From G963665925 sp963665925 (GTDB lineage Bacteria; Bacillota; Clostridia; Peptostreptococcales; Acidaminobacteraceae): 64,000 nucleotides of DNA. The notes under the pieces are model-generated. The model had not been told where the DNA came from, ran no database searches, and worked only from the letters and a program-made list of their open reading frames with translations. This document shows positions 16,793 through 26,091 of this stretch, piece after piece; within the stretch, counting starts at the first letter, position 1, and the number at the start of each line of letters is the position of its first letter. A program made the position numbers and the translations under genes. The stretch lies in the NCBI GenBank assembly GCA_963665925.1, contig OY762511.1, positions 2,914,001 to 2,978,000 on the forward strand. Direction: 5' to 3'.

Positions 16793-19366
16793 ATGTTTAA
16801 AAGTAAAAAAATCGGTTCTCAGATACTGATGGGAATAGGCGTGACCATGCTCATCGTAGCACTGGTTGTTGCGTATACAACAATTAATCTGACAGGTCTT
16901 AAAAACAGTGCTAAGGAAATGGAAGCGCGTTACCTCAAGCAGGTTAGACTTTCGACGAATCTGCTTGAAGACACCAACAAGCTTATGTATGAAATGCGGG
17001 CTTACGGGCTGACATTTGAAGAAGATTATTATACTGGTGCGCAGGCGGCTATCGTAAAAATTGAAACGGATATCGACAATCTGCGTGAGGTTGCTGAAAC
17101 TTATGATTCACAAGCCCTTATTGAAATCGTCGACAGTATGGAAGGAAATTTCAACACCTATAAGGATAGAATTGCCGATACCTTGGACCAGCATACATTA
17201 TCGGTGGAAATAGCTGCCACGGCAGATGCGGCAGCTGCCGAGTATATGGATACTGCAGCTGAGTTTTTAAATGGGCAGAACACAAAATTCAAAGCGGACT
17301 TGGAAGCGGGCGCATCGCTTACAACGCTCAATAGCAGACTGACAAAGATTACGCTTATCAACAATATTATTGATAGAGGCAATGGTATTCGTATTGCGAA
17401 CTTCAGAAGCGATGCCAACAGGGACTATACGGAGCTTAAGAACGCACTGACTGAGTTTGATGACATTCAGGCTACGCTTGATGAAATCCGTACGATTGCC
17501 TTTTCAGCCGATGATATTGCGCGACTGGATACCATTGAATCAGCTGCAAACCAGTATCGGGATGAAATGAATGAGAAAATTGCTGTGAATGACGCTTTGA
17601 CACGGCTTGGTGTGGAACGTGCCGCTGCTGGTGACAGCATGCTGGAAGATGCACTCACAACATTTGAACGTGGAGACGCGGCAGCCCAGGAAGTCGCACT
17701 GCAGACAATCGATAAAACCAATTCGGCAGTGGTCATGCTGATTTCCTTCTTTGTTGTCGCACTGATTCTTGGTGTTGCAATTAATATGGCGATTGTAAGA
17801 AGAATCACGCGAAATATCAAGCAGGTTGGTGACGCGGCTGAAAAACTCTCAGTTGGTGATATCAATGTTAAAATCGATGTGAAGTCAGAGGACGAAGTTG
17901 GTCAGATGGCGGAGTCTTTCAAGAATATGGTTGCCAGTATACAGGAACAGGTTCGTGTTGCTGAAGCCGTATCCAAGGGCGACATGAGTCAGACACTTCA
18001 GGAGAAATCAAAAGAAGATGTCCTGTCAATTTCAATCAATAGAATCGTCGGCACGCTGAGTGATGTCAGCGGTTCAATCAATACATTGGTGGAAGCCGCT
18101 GTAAGTGGCAAGCTTGGAACCAGAATTGATGCCAATACTTTTGAGGGTGAGTTCCTCACCATGACCAGCTCTGTCAACAAGCTGCTCGACGCTGTAGTGG
18201 CACCTGTCGAAGAAGCTGCAGTTGTGCTTGAGGAAATGTCACGCGGCAATCTGTCAAGCAGGGTCAAAGGGAATTATCAGGGCGATCATGCCAAAATCAA
18301 GAATTCACTTAATAAGACGCTCGATGCCCTTTCAGGCTATGTTTCAGAAATATCTTATGTCCTCAATGAAATGGCAAATTCAAATCTTGTTGTAGGTATC
18401 AACAACGATTACCTTGGCGATTTTTCAGCAATTAAAGACGCTCTGAATCTGATTGTGGAATCTCTAAATGAAGTGCTTACAGATATCAACAATGCATCTG
18501 AGGAAGTTGCTGCAGGTTCAACGCAGGTATCAGATGGTGCGCAAACCCTGTCACAGGGTGCAACTGAGCAGGCAGCCTCTGTTGAAGAGCTCACCTCGTC
18601 AATCACACAGATTGCCGCACAAACCAAGCTCAATGCAGAAAATGCCAATAAGGCAAATGATCTGGCTAATCAGGCCAAGATGAATGCGGTAAAAGGCAAT
18701 GAGCATATGCAGGGCATGCTGGATTCAATGACTGCAATCAATGAATCGTCAAACAGCATTTCGAAAATCATTAAGGTTATTGATGAAATTGCTTTCCAAA
18801 CCAATATACTTGCACTCAATGCGGCGGTTGAGGCTGCACGTGCAGGTCAGCACGGCAAAGGCTTTGCCGTTGTTGCTGAAGAGGTGCGCAACCTTGCGGC
18901 CCGTAGTGCCAATGCAGCTAAGGAAACGACAACCCTCATTGAAGGGTCCATTGAAAAGGTTGAAGGCGGAACAAAAATTGCCAATGAAACCGCTGAATCT
19001 CTAAATGAAATTGTAAATGGAATTGCTGAAGCGGCGAATCTGGTCGGTGAAATTGCGACTGCATCCAATGAACAGGCGACGGCGATCGCACAGGTCAACA
19101 AAGGTGTTGATCAGGTTGCCCAGGTGGTACAAAGCAACTCGGCAACTTCTGAAGAAAGTGCAGCGGCAAGTGAAGAGCTTTCCAGTCAGGCTATGCTTCT
19201 AAAAGAAATGGTTGGCAAGTTCAATCTTAAAAGCGGCAGCTTGAAAAAAGTGAAATTCCACAGTAAACCAGCCGCTAACAAGTTTGCGATTGATGACGAT
19301 GTTGCTGAAATGATGGATGTCAGTCCTGAAATAAAACTGAGTTCCAGTGATTTTGGAAAATACTAA
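16793..19366 (+). CDS. Methyl-accepting chemotaxis protein with multiple HAMP-like units (857 aa)
   Basis: Membrane helix one spans residues about 12-31. A long helical sensor domain of about 280 residues lies outside, and helix two is near 312-334. A HAMP domain follows, then at least two further HAMP-like repeats (segments with LEEMSRGNLSSRV and LNEMANSNLVVGI), then the signalling hairpin with the conserved tip IDEIAFQTNILALNAAVEAARAG near residue 662. The sensor domain is long and helical like HBM or four-helix receptors, with no ligand evident. It is encoded within the che operon, 14 bases after cheW, so it is probably the dedicated receptor of this array. Confidence 0.93.
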   Translation: MFKSKKIGSQILMGIGVTMLIVALVVAYTTINLTGLKNSAKEMEARYLKQVRLSTNLLEDTNKLMYEMRAYGLTFEEDYYTGAQAAIVKIETDIDNLREVAETYDSQALIEIVDSMEGNFNTYKDRIADTLDQHTLSVEIAATADAAAAEYMDTAAEFLNGQNTKFKADLEAGASLTTLNSRLTKITLINNIIDRGNGIRIANFRSDANRDYTELKNALTEFDDIQATLDEIRTIAFSADDIARLDTIESAANQYRDEMNEKIAVNDALTRLGVERAAAGDSMLEDALTTFERGDAAAQEVALQTIDKTNSAVVMLISFFVVALILGVAINMAIVRRITRNIKQVGDAAEKLSVGDINVKIDVKSEDEVGQMAESFKNMVASIQEQVRVAEAVSKGDMSQTLQEKSKEDVLSISINRIVGTLSDVSGSINTLVEAAVSGKLGTRIDANTFEGEFLTMTSSVNKLLDAVVAPVEEAAVVLEEMSRGNLSSRVKGNYQGDHAKIKNSLNKTLDALSGYVSEISYVLNEMANSNLVVGINNDYLGDFSAIKDALNLIVESLNEVLTDINNASEEVAAGSTQVSDGAQTLSQGATEQAASVEELTSSITQIAAQTKLNAENANKANDLANQAKMNAVKGNEHMQGMLDSMTAINESSNSISKIIKVIDEIAFQTNILALNAAVEAARAGQHGKGFAVVAEEVRNLAARSANAAKETTTLIEGSIEKVEGGTKIANETAESLNEIVNGIAEAANLVGEIATASNEQATAIAQVNKGVDQVAQVVQSNSATSEESAAASEELSSQAMLLKEMVGKFNLKSGSLKKVKFHSKPAANKFAIDDDVAEMMDVSPEIKLSSSDFGKY

Positions 19367-19390
19367 TATGAGAGACAGACTAGGGACTTG

Positions 19391-19464
19391 AGGTTGTTGA
19401 CAAAGTGAACAGTTTGAGACCATAGGTTTGTTCATAATCTGGGGGGCGGGCGTGAGCCTGCCCC
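19391..19464 (+). repeat. Dispersed repeat copy and hairpin between MCP and cheR
   Basis: AGGTTGTTGACAAAGT at 19391 is repeated at 50730 and, inverted and diverged, at 23098-23061. A GC hairpin GGGGCGGGC-GTGA-GCCTGCCCC follows at 19443-19464 without a T-run. The 125-base gap otherwise shows no gene. Confidence 0.45.
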
Positions 19465-19491
19465 TGGAATACGACACATGGGGACTGGAAT

Positions 19492-20301
19492 ATGAAAATA
19501 CAAGACGATGAATTTTTACGCATGGTGAAATATGTGAAAGACAATTTTGGGGTCAACCTGATTAAAAAAAGGACCCTTATTGAAGGTCGGCTGGGGAACA
19601 TTCTCAGGTCAAGGGGCTTTATAGATTATCACACTTATCTTGACGCCGTTATGAAGGATGCCAGCAAAAAGGAAGTCGTCTACCTTCTGGATGCGCTGAC
19701 AACAAACCACACCTATTTTATGCGTGAAGTCGATCATTTTGACTTTTTCAAATCAGATGTGCTGACTTACCTGGAGCCAAGGGTCAAGGACAAGGACTTG
19801 CGTATTTGGAGTGCCGGATGTTCATCCGGTCAGGAACCCTATACGCTGGCCATGATCATTGATCAGTATTTCGGGTCTGAAATTCTGGACTGGGATACCG
19901 ATCTGCTTGCGACTGATATATCCAGTAAAGTACTTCGCAAGGCTGTTGAAGGTGTTTATACAACAGAAGAGGTGAATGATCTTCCACCGATTTTCAAAAT
20001 GAATTATCTGGACGTGATGGAGAGTGGCGATGTACGGATCTCTAAAAAAATCAGAGACCGTATCACGTTTCGGACCTTTAATCTCATGGAGAAAGAATTT
20101 CCTTTCAAAAAAAGGTTTCACGTAATATTTTGTCGAAATGTAATGATATATTTTGATGAAGAAACGAAGAAAAATCTTATAAAAAAGTTCTACGACGCAC
20201 TTGTTTCAGGTGGGTACCTGTTTATTGGGCAGTCTGAGTCAATCGACAGAAGGGGATGTGCATTCAAGTACATCATGCCATCGGTATATCGGAAGGTATA
20301 G
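19492..20301 (+). CDS. cheR: Chemoreceptor methyltransferase CheR (269 aa)
   Basis: The N-terminal helical domain (about 1-75) is followed by the methyltransferase fold with the S-adenosylmethionine loop RIWSAGCSSGQEPYTLAM near residue 103. TDISSKVL near 143 and the conserved FHVIFCRNVMIYFD near 210 complete it. It methylates glutamates of the MCP signalling hairpin. The ATG start at 19492 follows GGGGACTGGAAT. The stop is two bases before the cheB start, giving tight coupling of methylation and demethylation. Confidence 0.95.
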   Translation: MKIQDDEFLRMVKYVKDNFGVNLIKKRTLIEGRLGNILRSRGFIDYHTYLDAVMKDASKKEVVYLLDALTTNHTYFMREVDHFDFFKSDVLTYLEPRVKDKDLRIWSAGCSSGQEPYTLAMIIDQYFGSEILDWDTDLLATDISSKVLRKAVEGVYTTEEVNDLPPIFKMNYLDVMESGDVRISKKIRDRITFRTFNLMEKEFPFKKRFHVIFCRNVMIYFDEETKKNLIKKFYDALVSGGYLFIGQSESIDRRGCAFKYIMPSVYRKV

Positions 20302-20303
20302 TT

Positions 20304-21332
20304 ATGAGACAAAAACACAAAATAAAGGTTCTTATAGTAGATGATTCAATTGTTTTCAGAGAAGTACTTAAACGTGCGCTTAATTCTGATCCGGGGCTTG
20401 AAGTTGTAGCTGAGGCAGTGGACCCTTTTGATGCACGTGACAAGATATTGCAGTATAAGCCGGATGTAATGACCTTGGACGTACAGCTGCCGAAAATGAA
20501 TGGCATAGAATTTCTCAAGCAACTCTTGCCGCAGTTTCCTTTGCCGGTCGTGGTAATCAGTGCGGTTGGTGACAGTGTTTTTATGGCCATGGAAGTTGGG
20601 GCCGTGGATTTCATAGACAAACCTGTGATTAACAACGAAAAGGACATAGAGAGCTTTGCGCGCAATGTGCAGTTAAAGGTGAAAATCGCTTCAATGGCCA
20701 AGGTGCATTCAAGCAGTACGGTCAGAAGAAGGGGTGTGGTCCGTGCCGCCAAGGTCCATTCACGATTTGATGTCATTGCGGTGGGCGCCTCTACGGGCGG
20801 AACAGAGGCATTTTACAAGGTGCTTGAAGCACTGCCTGAGAATATGCCGCCCATTGTCGTAGTCCAGCACATGCCGCCGGTATTTACAAAGCTCTATGCA
20901 GAACGGCTTCATAACAGCTGTGCCCTGCAGGTTTGCGAGGCGGAAAATGGCATGGCTCTAAGAAATGGATGTGTCTACATAGCGCCTGGTGATTTTCATA
21001 TGAAAGTGGTCAGAGGCGGAAGCGGAAAGACCATCAGACTTCTTGAAGGTGAGAAGGTCAATGGACACAGGCCCTCCTGTGATATTTTGTTCAACTCTGT
21101 TGCGGAGATATTTAGAGACAGAGCTATTGGTGTCATCCTTACAGGAATGGGCTATGACGGTGCAAAGGGACTGCTTGAAATGCGTAAAAAGGGTGCTTAT
21201 ACCATTGGTCAGGACCAGGAGAGTTCTGTGGTATACGGTATGCCTATGGTAGCCTATAATATTGGTGCTGTTGAGGAACAGGCCCATATTGACAGAATTG
21301 CGCGGATTCTGGTTAAGTTGATGAGTGATTAG
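20304..21332 (+). CDS. cheB: Chemotaxis protein-glutamate methylesterase/deamidase CheB (342 aa)
   Basis: An N-terminal receiver domain has the phosphoacceptor Asp59 in TLDVQLPKMNG. A linker follows, then the CheB esterase domain with catalytic Ser in GASTGGTEA (about 158), His in VVQHMPPVFT (about 184) and Asp in TGMGYDGAKG (about 281). The ATG at 20304, two bases after the cheR stop, is preferred over an upstream in-frame ATG inside cheR. It removes methyl groups from the receptor when phosphorylated by CheA. Confidence 0.95.
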   Translation: MRQKHKIKVLIVDDSIVFREVLKRALNSDPGLEVVAEAVDPFDARDKILQYKPDVMTLDVQLPKMNGIEFLKQLLPQFPLPVVVISAVGDSVFMAMEVGAVDFIDKPVINNEKDIESFARNVQLKVKIASMAKVHSSSTVRRRGVVRAAKVHSRFDVIAVGASTGGTEAFYKVLEALPENMPPIVVVQHMPPVFTKLYAERLHNSCALQVCEAENGMALRNGCVYIAPGDFHMKVVRGGSGKTIRLLEGEKVNGHRPSCDILFNSVAEIFRDRAIGVILTGMGYDGAKGLLEMRKKGAYTIGQDQESSVVYGMPMVAYNIGAVEEQAHIDRIARILVKLMSD

Positions 21333-21343
21333 ATGGGTGATTT

Positions 21344-22513
21344 ATGAACAAAACAAAAAGCGTTGATATGGACTTCGTTACAAATGTACCCGATACCCCC
21401 AGATCGCTTCTTGTCAAGAATCATGAGAAGATTGCCGGTCACGGTTATATTAGAACCTTTGTTGAAGCGGTTCATTCCATTATTCTGATTATGAACGACA
21501 AGCGTGAAGTACTCTATGCCAATTCCTTTGCAGCTAAGGCTCTGGGCGAACGTAGTATTTCGGAAATAATTGGCAAAAGGCCAGGAGATATTTTTGAATG
21601 CGTCCATTCACGGGAGAGTGTCCGCGGATGCGGGTTTTCAAATGCCTGTCCTTCGTGCAGTGCGCTCAAAATATTCATCAGGGCCATTGAGGCATCTGTC
21701 GAGGTCACAGATACTGCTGATCTTCTTATAAACACAGGGAATCAGAAAGTTTTTAGAGATCTTGAAATCAAGATGACACCATTTGTGTTTGAAGATGAAA
21801 GGCTCTTCATATTGTCTGTCATAGACAATACCAACCTTAATCTGTTGAATGATTTGGAACAGACCTTTTTCCACGATGTCATAAATAAGGTGAGTGCCCT
21901 AAGAGGCTATATGCATCTCATTTATGAAGAAAACCAGATGATGTACAAGGATGATTATCAGTTTCTTGAGATTGTCCTTGAAGACCTGCTGGATATCATC
22001 AAAACCCAGCGGAAACTTGTGGACCTCAATGGTGGCAAGCAGGTGCTGCATATCAGTGACTTGAAGATGCATGACTTATTAGATTATCTGGTGCATTTTT
22101 TCAGGCTTGTCAACGAGCGTTATACGGACAAGCTGATTATGGATCAGGTGTTTGAAAATATAAGTTTTTCATCCGATGAGGTGCTTGTTAAACGCGTTCT
22201 GATAAATATAGTCAAGAATGCCCTTGAAGGCAGTTCGGTGGGGCAAAAGGTGAAAATTGGTGCACGAAAGCTGGATGCAGACGCATTTGAAATTTCGGTC
22301 AATAATAAAAAACAGATTCCAAATGAAATCCTTGAGAACCTTTTCAGTGAAATCGTTTCAACCAAAAACGGTGAGTATCATGGCTGGGGAACGAAGAGCA
22401 TGAAACTGATTGGAGAAGAGTACTTAAAGGGAGCCATTGAAATCATAGCGGATGCCGAGACGGGAACGACTGTGAAAGTGAAACTCCCGTACAGATTGGA
22501 GGTCTCAACTTGA
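21344..22513 (+). CDS. PAS-domain sensor histidine kinase with four-cysteine PAS motif (389 aa)
   Basis: A PAS domain spans about residues 30-160 and contains Cys86, Cys96, Cys102 and Cys105 (C-x9-C-x5-C-x2-C), a spacing suited to metal or iron-sulfur binding or thiol switching. The kinase part has a degenerate H-box (FFHDVINKVSALRGY, His177), an N-box NIVKNALEG near 288 and a GWGTKSMKLIGEEYL segment for ATP binding. There is no membrane segment, so it senses in the cytoplasm. It lies in the che operon, and its stop overlaps the next receiver gene by four bases. Confidence 0.85.
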   Translation: MNKTKSVDMDFVTNVPDTPRSLLVKNHEKIAGHGYIRTFVEAVHSIILIMNDKREVLYANSFAAKALGERSISEIIGKRPGDIFECVHSRESVRGCGFSNACPSCSALKIFIRAIEASVEVTDTADLLINTGNQKVFRDLEIKMTPFVFEDERLFILSVIDNTNLNLLNDLEQTFFHDVINKVSALRGYMHLIYEENQMMYKDDYQFLEIVLEDLLDIIKTQRKLVDLNGGKQVLHISDLKMHDLLDYLVHFFRLVNERYTDKLIMDQVFENISFSSDEVLVKRVLINIVKNALEGSSVGQKVKIGARKLDADAFEISVNNKKQIPNEILENLFSEIVSTKNGEYHGWGTKSMKLIGEEYLKGAIEIIADAETGTTVKVKLPYRLEVST

Positions 22514-22914
22514 AAACCTTGATTGTTGAAGATGACATGGTCTCCAGAAAAATACTTATGCGGTTTATGAAGAAATACAGCGACGTGGAAGTTTCCGTAA
22601 ATGGTGCTGAAGCGATCGAGGCATTTCTCTCCGCCCATAGGGACAAGGAGCCTTTTGACTTGGTGTATTTGGACATAATGATGCCGGTGCTTGATGGAAC
22701 ATCTGTCCTGAGGACCATAAGGGACTACGAAACCCAAAAGTCCATACCGGACAAGGATCGTTCTGTTGTGATTATGACAACGGCTCTAAATGATAAGAAG
22801 ACTGTCATGGCGTCCTATGACATGGGGTGTAATGCATATGCTTGGAAGCCCCTTGATATTCACAAGTTAAGAGAGGTTTTGGTGAGACTGAACCTCATTA
22901 ATGATGAAATATGA
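22510..22914 (+). CDS. Stand-alone response regulator receiver, CheY-like (134 aa)
   Basis: A single receiver domain carries the acidic pair in VEDD, the phosphoacceptor Asp55 in YLDIMMPVLDG, the Thr in VIMTTALND and the Lys in AWKPLD. No output domain follows. The TTG at 22510 overlaps the TGA of the PAS kinase gene, and GGAGG lies eight bases upstream, so kinase and receiver are translationally coupled. It could be the CheY of this chemosensory operon, which has no other, or a phosphorelay intermediate of the PAS kinase. Confidence 0.88.
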   Translation: MKTLIVEDDMVSRKILMRFMKKYSDVEVSVNGAEAIEAFLSAHRDKEPFDLVYLDIMMPVLDGTSVLRTIRDYETQKSIPDKDRSVVIMTTALNDKKTVMASYDMGCNAYAWKPLDIHKLREVLVRLNLINDEI

Positions 22915-22921
22915 CCTCGTG

Positions 22922-23124
22922 CTGGAACGCAGAACCCTATCTGCGTTCCAGACTGTAGAAAACTCCGAAATACTGCGTTGCTGGATGTAATTCACTCCAG
23001 TCCCGTACGCAGAGTACGCTCCTAGAGCGGATTACATCCGCGCCTTGCCTTTCGAAGTTTTCTACAGTCTGTCATCTTGTCGACTTTATCGACAACCTGG
23101 AACGCAGAACCCTATCTGCGTTCC
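22922..23124. repeat. Palindromic repeat element flanked by perfect 28-base direct repeats
   Basis: Two identical 28-base copies (22922-22949 and 23097-23124), each a hairpin GGAACGCAGA-N6-TCTGCGTTCC, flank a 147-base insert. The insert contains a long imperfect palindrome whose ends, GACTGTAGAAAACT at 22951 and AGTTTTCTACAGTC at 23056-23069, match almost perfectly. The second hairpin is followed by TTTTT and can terminate the che transcript. The shape is that of a MITE or REP-type element with no coding capacity. Confidence 0.7.
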
Positions 23125-23505
23125 TTTTTAAGTTTTATGAAGATGCAGACGCAGATTCAGTGTATGCATAAAAATACAATCCTGTGTAAAAAGTCTGTCA
23201 AACGCCTTAGTAAATGGATTAAAATGGTAAATAAGCGAATGCTAGTAAACGTTTTCCAGCTTAAAAAAATCACAGATCAACATAGGGTGTACACTAGTTG
23301 TTTGAACATGTGTAGAGAATGCGAGTCGAAATGTGCAGTGAAAATTGTATACATGTATAATATTTCTGTATACAATCTGACGAATTTGCTTGCTGACCCA
23401 TTTTCTCTATGTTAATATAAACGTGGAAATTACAAGCGTTTCTGCGGGGGTAATTCAGTTAAAATAAAGTCTGGCATTGACCAGGCAGAGCTTAGGAGGA
23501 ATATT
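23125..23505 (+). other. Intergenic region upstream of the aminotransferase
   Basis: No credible gene is present. An open frame across 23077-23415 starts inside the repeat element, has no family resemblance and is rejected. The stretch holds a CcpA-like half palindrome (TAAACGTTTTCCA at 23246-23258), a weaker relative (CAAGCGTTTCTG at 23433) and the AGGAGG of the following gene at about 23494, so it is a long promoter/leader region. Confidence 0.5.
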
Positions 23506-24822
23506 ATGAATAAACCAGTCCTTTCGTCTCATTTTCAGTCAAGAAAGCCATCAGCTGTAAGAATGGCTCAAATGAAATATGAGGAACGTGAAGTTAAACC
23601 TGAAGCGGTAATCAACGTGGGTATCGGTAACGTATCACTTCCAACGAACCCAGCAATGATGAAGAGAATGTTTGAACTGAACGGTGCAGGAAGCCCGTTT
23701 GCTGAAGGCGTTGTAAGATACTCTACAACTGCAGGTACTGCTGAGTGCCAGGATGCTTTCAAGAACATTCTAAAGTGTGAAGGCTTTGATACAAGCAAGC
23801 TTCATGTTCAGGTTACTGATGGTGGTTCAGCTGGTATGGAACTGATTCTGATCGGTGTGTGCGGTCCTGCAGGTGCGGATGAAAAACCGCTTATGATGAT
23901 TGACCCAGCATATACGAATTACATATCTTTTGCTCAAAGAACAGGTCGCAAAACAGTTACTGTTAAGCGTCATCTTGATGAGAGTGGAAAATTCACACTT
24001 CCTGAGCTAGACAAAATTGAAGAAGCAATTAAAGCCAATAAACCAGGTGCGCTTCTTGTTATTCCTTATGACAACCCAACTGGACAGCTGTACGATCACG
24101 ATACACTGAAAGATCTGGCGGCCCTATGTGTTAAGTACAACATGTGGATGATCAGTGATGAAGCTTACCGTGAGCTTTACTATGAAGAAGGCAAGCAGCT
24201 TGTAAGTGTTTGGGGTCTTACTGACGCTGAAGTACCAGGTATTGAAGGCCGTCGTGTGAGCATTGAAACAGCTTCTAAAGTATGGAATGCTTGTGGTCTG
24301 CGTATTGGTGCAGTTATTACTGACAGCCCAGAGTTCAACAACCGTTCGATTGCTGAGTATACAGCAAACCTATGTGCCAACGTTATCGGTCAGTACATCT
24401 TCGGCGCGCTTGCTCATGAGTCTGAGGCACAAATCCATGAGTGGTGCAAGGGTCTGAAAGACTACTATAAAGAGCAAATTTTCATGGTTTACAATGGCCT
24501 TAAAGAGCGTGAGCCAGGACTTATCGTTTCAAGCCCTGACGCATCAATTTACACTGTAATTGATGTTCGTAACGTTGTTAAGCCAGGATTTGACGCATCT
24601 GAGTTTGTTCTCTACTGTGCAGGTGAAGGTTCGGTTGACATCAACGGCGTTGAAACAACACTTCTGGTTGCACCGATGACTGGCTTCTACGATATTGAAG
24701 AAGGTGCTGACAACCCAGGCAAGACTCAGTTCAGAGTTTCATTTGTTGAAACGCCTGAAAAACTGGCTCAGATTCCTGAACTGTTTGTTGAGCTTCTTAG
24801 AAAATATGAAGCAACTCGCTAG
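23506..24822 (+). CDS. PLP-dependent class I/II aminotransferase (438 aa)
   Basis: Fold type I aminotransferase signatures are present: VRYSTTAGTAE near residue 73, the cofactor-binding VTDGGSAGMELI near 103, NPTGQ near 190, SDEAYRELYY near 218, and the Schiff-base lysine in ETASKVWNACGLRIG near 258. A C-terminal arginine region (QFRVSF near 410) would bind the substrate carboxylate. It resembles aspartate/aromatic aminotransferases, but the substrate cannot be set from sequence. Codon choice resembles that of the pdu structural genes, hinting at high expression. It is monocistronic, with its own long leader and terminator. Confidence 0.88.
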   Translation: MNKPVLSSHFQSRKPSAVRMAQMKYEEREVKPEAVINVGIGNVSLPTNPAMMKRMFELNGAGSPFAEGVVRYSTTAGTAECQDAFKNILKCEGFDTSKLHVQVTDGGSAGMELILIGVCGPAGADEKPLMMIDPAYTNYISFAQRTGRKTVTVKRHLDESGKFTLPELDKIEEAIKANKPGALLVIPYDNPTGQLYDHDTLKDLAALCVKYNMWMISDEAYRELYYEEGKQLVSVWGLTDAEVPGIEGRRVSIETASKVWNACGLRIGAVITDSPEFNNRSIAEYTANLCANVIGQYIFGALAHESEAQIHEWCKGLKDYYKEQIFMVYNGLKEREPGLIVSSPDASIYTVIDVRNVVKPGFDASEFVLYCAGEGSVDINGVETTLLVAPMTGFYDIEEGADNPGKTQFRVSFVETPEKLAQIPELFVELLRKYEATR

Positions 24823-24857
24823 TTCGAATTGTAGTTAAGTAGATTTAGATGAATACA

Positions 24858-24893
24858 GCCTCCAATCAATGCCTATTTGATTGGAGGCTTTTT
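24858..24893 (+). terminator. Intrinsic terminator of the aminotransferase gene
   Basis: GCCTCCAATCAA pairs perfectly with TTGATTGGAGGC and is followed by TTTTT. Confidence 0.92.
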
Positions 24894-25033
24894 AGTTGCC
24901 TGAAACAAAGAAATACACCAAGTGACTCAAATTGAAGTTATATGCATAAGGCAAAGTGGTATAAACATAATGATATGATTACGGCTTGATAAAGCATACA
25001 ATTATGGATTTTTAAGGAGCTAGGAGCATTTTT

Positions 25034-26089
25034 ATGGAACAGTCACTCAGCATAGAGAATATGAAGCTTATTTCCATAGATGATACACGTAACAACCTTT
25101 TGATGATAGAAGCGCTATCTGAGCGCATCGGTCTGAAGGTTTGGAGTTATGTCAATCCGGTTGAAGCACTTGAAGTCCTGAGATATGAAGCGTTTGATAT
25201 TGTCATAGTAGACTATATGATGCCGGAAATGGACGGACTTGAGTTTATACGAAGGTTTCGTGAAAAGGATGGACAAACGCCGGTTATCATGATAACTGCA
25301 GCGGAGGACAATGATGATCTCCAGCTCAGGGCCCTTGATGTCGGTGCGACGGATTTTTTGAACAAGCCGATCAATGGGCCGATATTTCAAGCGAGAGTCA
25401 GCAATCTGCTCAAGCTAAAGAAGAGCATGAACCTGATTCATGACAGGGCAAAGCTTTTGAAATATGAAGTCGATGCGGCTACTAGGGAAATACATCAGCA
25501 TGAGCAGGAGATTCTTCAGATATTAGGTAAATTATCTGAGTACAACGATCCAGAGACAAATCAGCACGTTACCCGCGTTGCGCATTATTGCAGAATTATC
25601 GCCAAGCAGTTTGGTCTAAGTGAAAAGGTACAGGACTATATCTATAATGCTGCGCCGCTCCATGACATTGGAAAAATAGGCATTCCGGACAGCATTTTGC
25701 TCAAGGAAGATCATTTGAACCCAGCGGAATGGGATTTTATGATGACGCATGCAGAGCTTGGATATAGACTGTTGAAGGATTCAAAAAGTCCCTATCTTCA
25801 GGTCGGTGGCGTGATTGCCTATTCGCACCATGAAAAATATGACGGAACAGGGTATCCTAACGGTCTGGAAGGCAGCATGATTCCGCTCTACGGACGTATA
25901 CTCGCCATAGCAGATGTCTTTGATGCTCTATCGTCACGAAGGCCTTATAAGGACGCATGGTCCTTCGATGAAGCATTCGAGTATATTCTAAGCCAAAGCG
26001 GCAAGCATTTTGATCCAAAATGTGTGGACTGTTTTGCCAAGGGGCGGGTTGAAATAGAGAAAATATATGACATGTATAGGGAGGCATGA
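25034..26089 (+). CDS. Response regulator with HD-GYP c-di-GMP phosphodiesterase domain (351 aa)
   Basis: A receiver domain with phosphoacceptor Asp60 (IVDYMMPEMDG) and KP near 112 is joined by a helix to an HD-GYP domain. Visible motifs are HVTRVAHYC near 176, APLHDIGKIGIPD near 210, HAELGYRLL near 238, and HHEKYDGTGYPNGLEG near 267, including the GYP triad. It should hydrolyse cyclic di-GMP on phosphorylation. It overlaps or abuts the binding-protein gene, and with the hybrid kinase downstream forms a signalling operon. AAGGAGCTAGGAG lies before the ATG. Confidence 0.93.
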   Translation: MEQSLSIENMKLISIDDTRNNLLMIEALSERIGLKVWSYVNPVEALEVLRYEAFDIVIVDYMMPEMDGLEFIRRFREKDGQTPVIMITAAEDNDDLQLRALDVGATDFLNKPINGPIFQARVSNLLKLKKSMNLIHDRAKLLKYEVDAATREIHQHEQEILQILGKLSEYNDPETNQHVTRVAHYCRIIAKQFGLSEKVQDYIYNAAPLHDIGKIGIPDSILLKEDHLNPAEWDFMMTHAELGYRLLKDSKSPYLQVGGVIAYSHHEKYDGTGYPNGLEGSMIPLYGRILAIADVFDALSSRRPYKDAWSFDEAFEYILSQSGKHFDPKCVDCFAKGRVEIEKIYDMYREA

Positions 26090-26091
26090 TT

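Noticed and set aside
23077..23415. Open frame of 112 codons upstream of the aminotransferase
   Set aside because: It begins inside the palindromic repeat element, has no ribosome binding site, an unlikely composition and no family resemblance.
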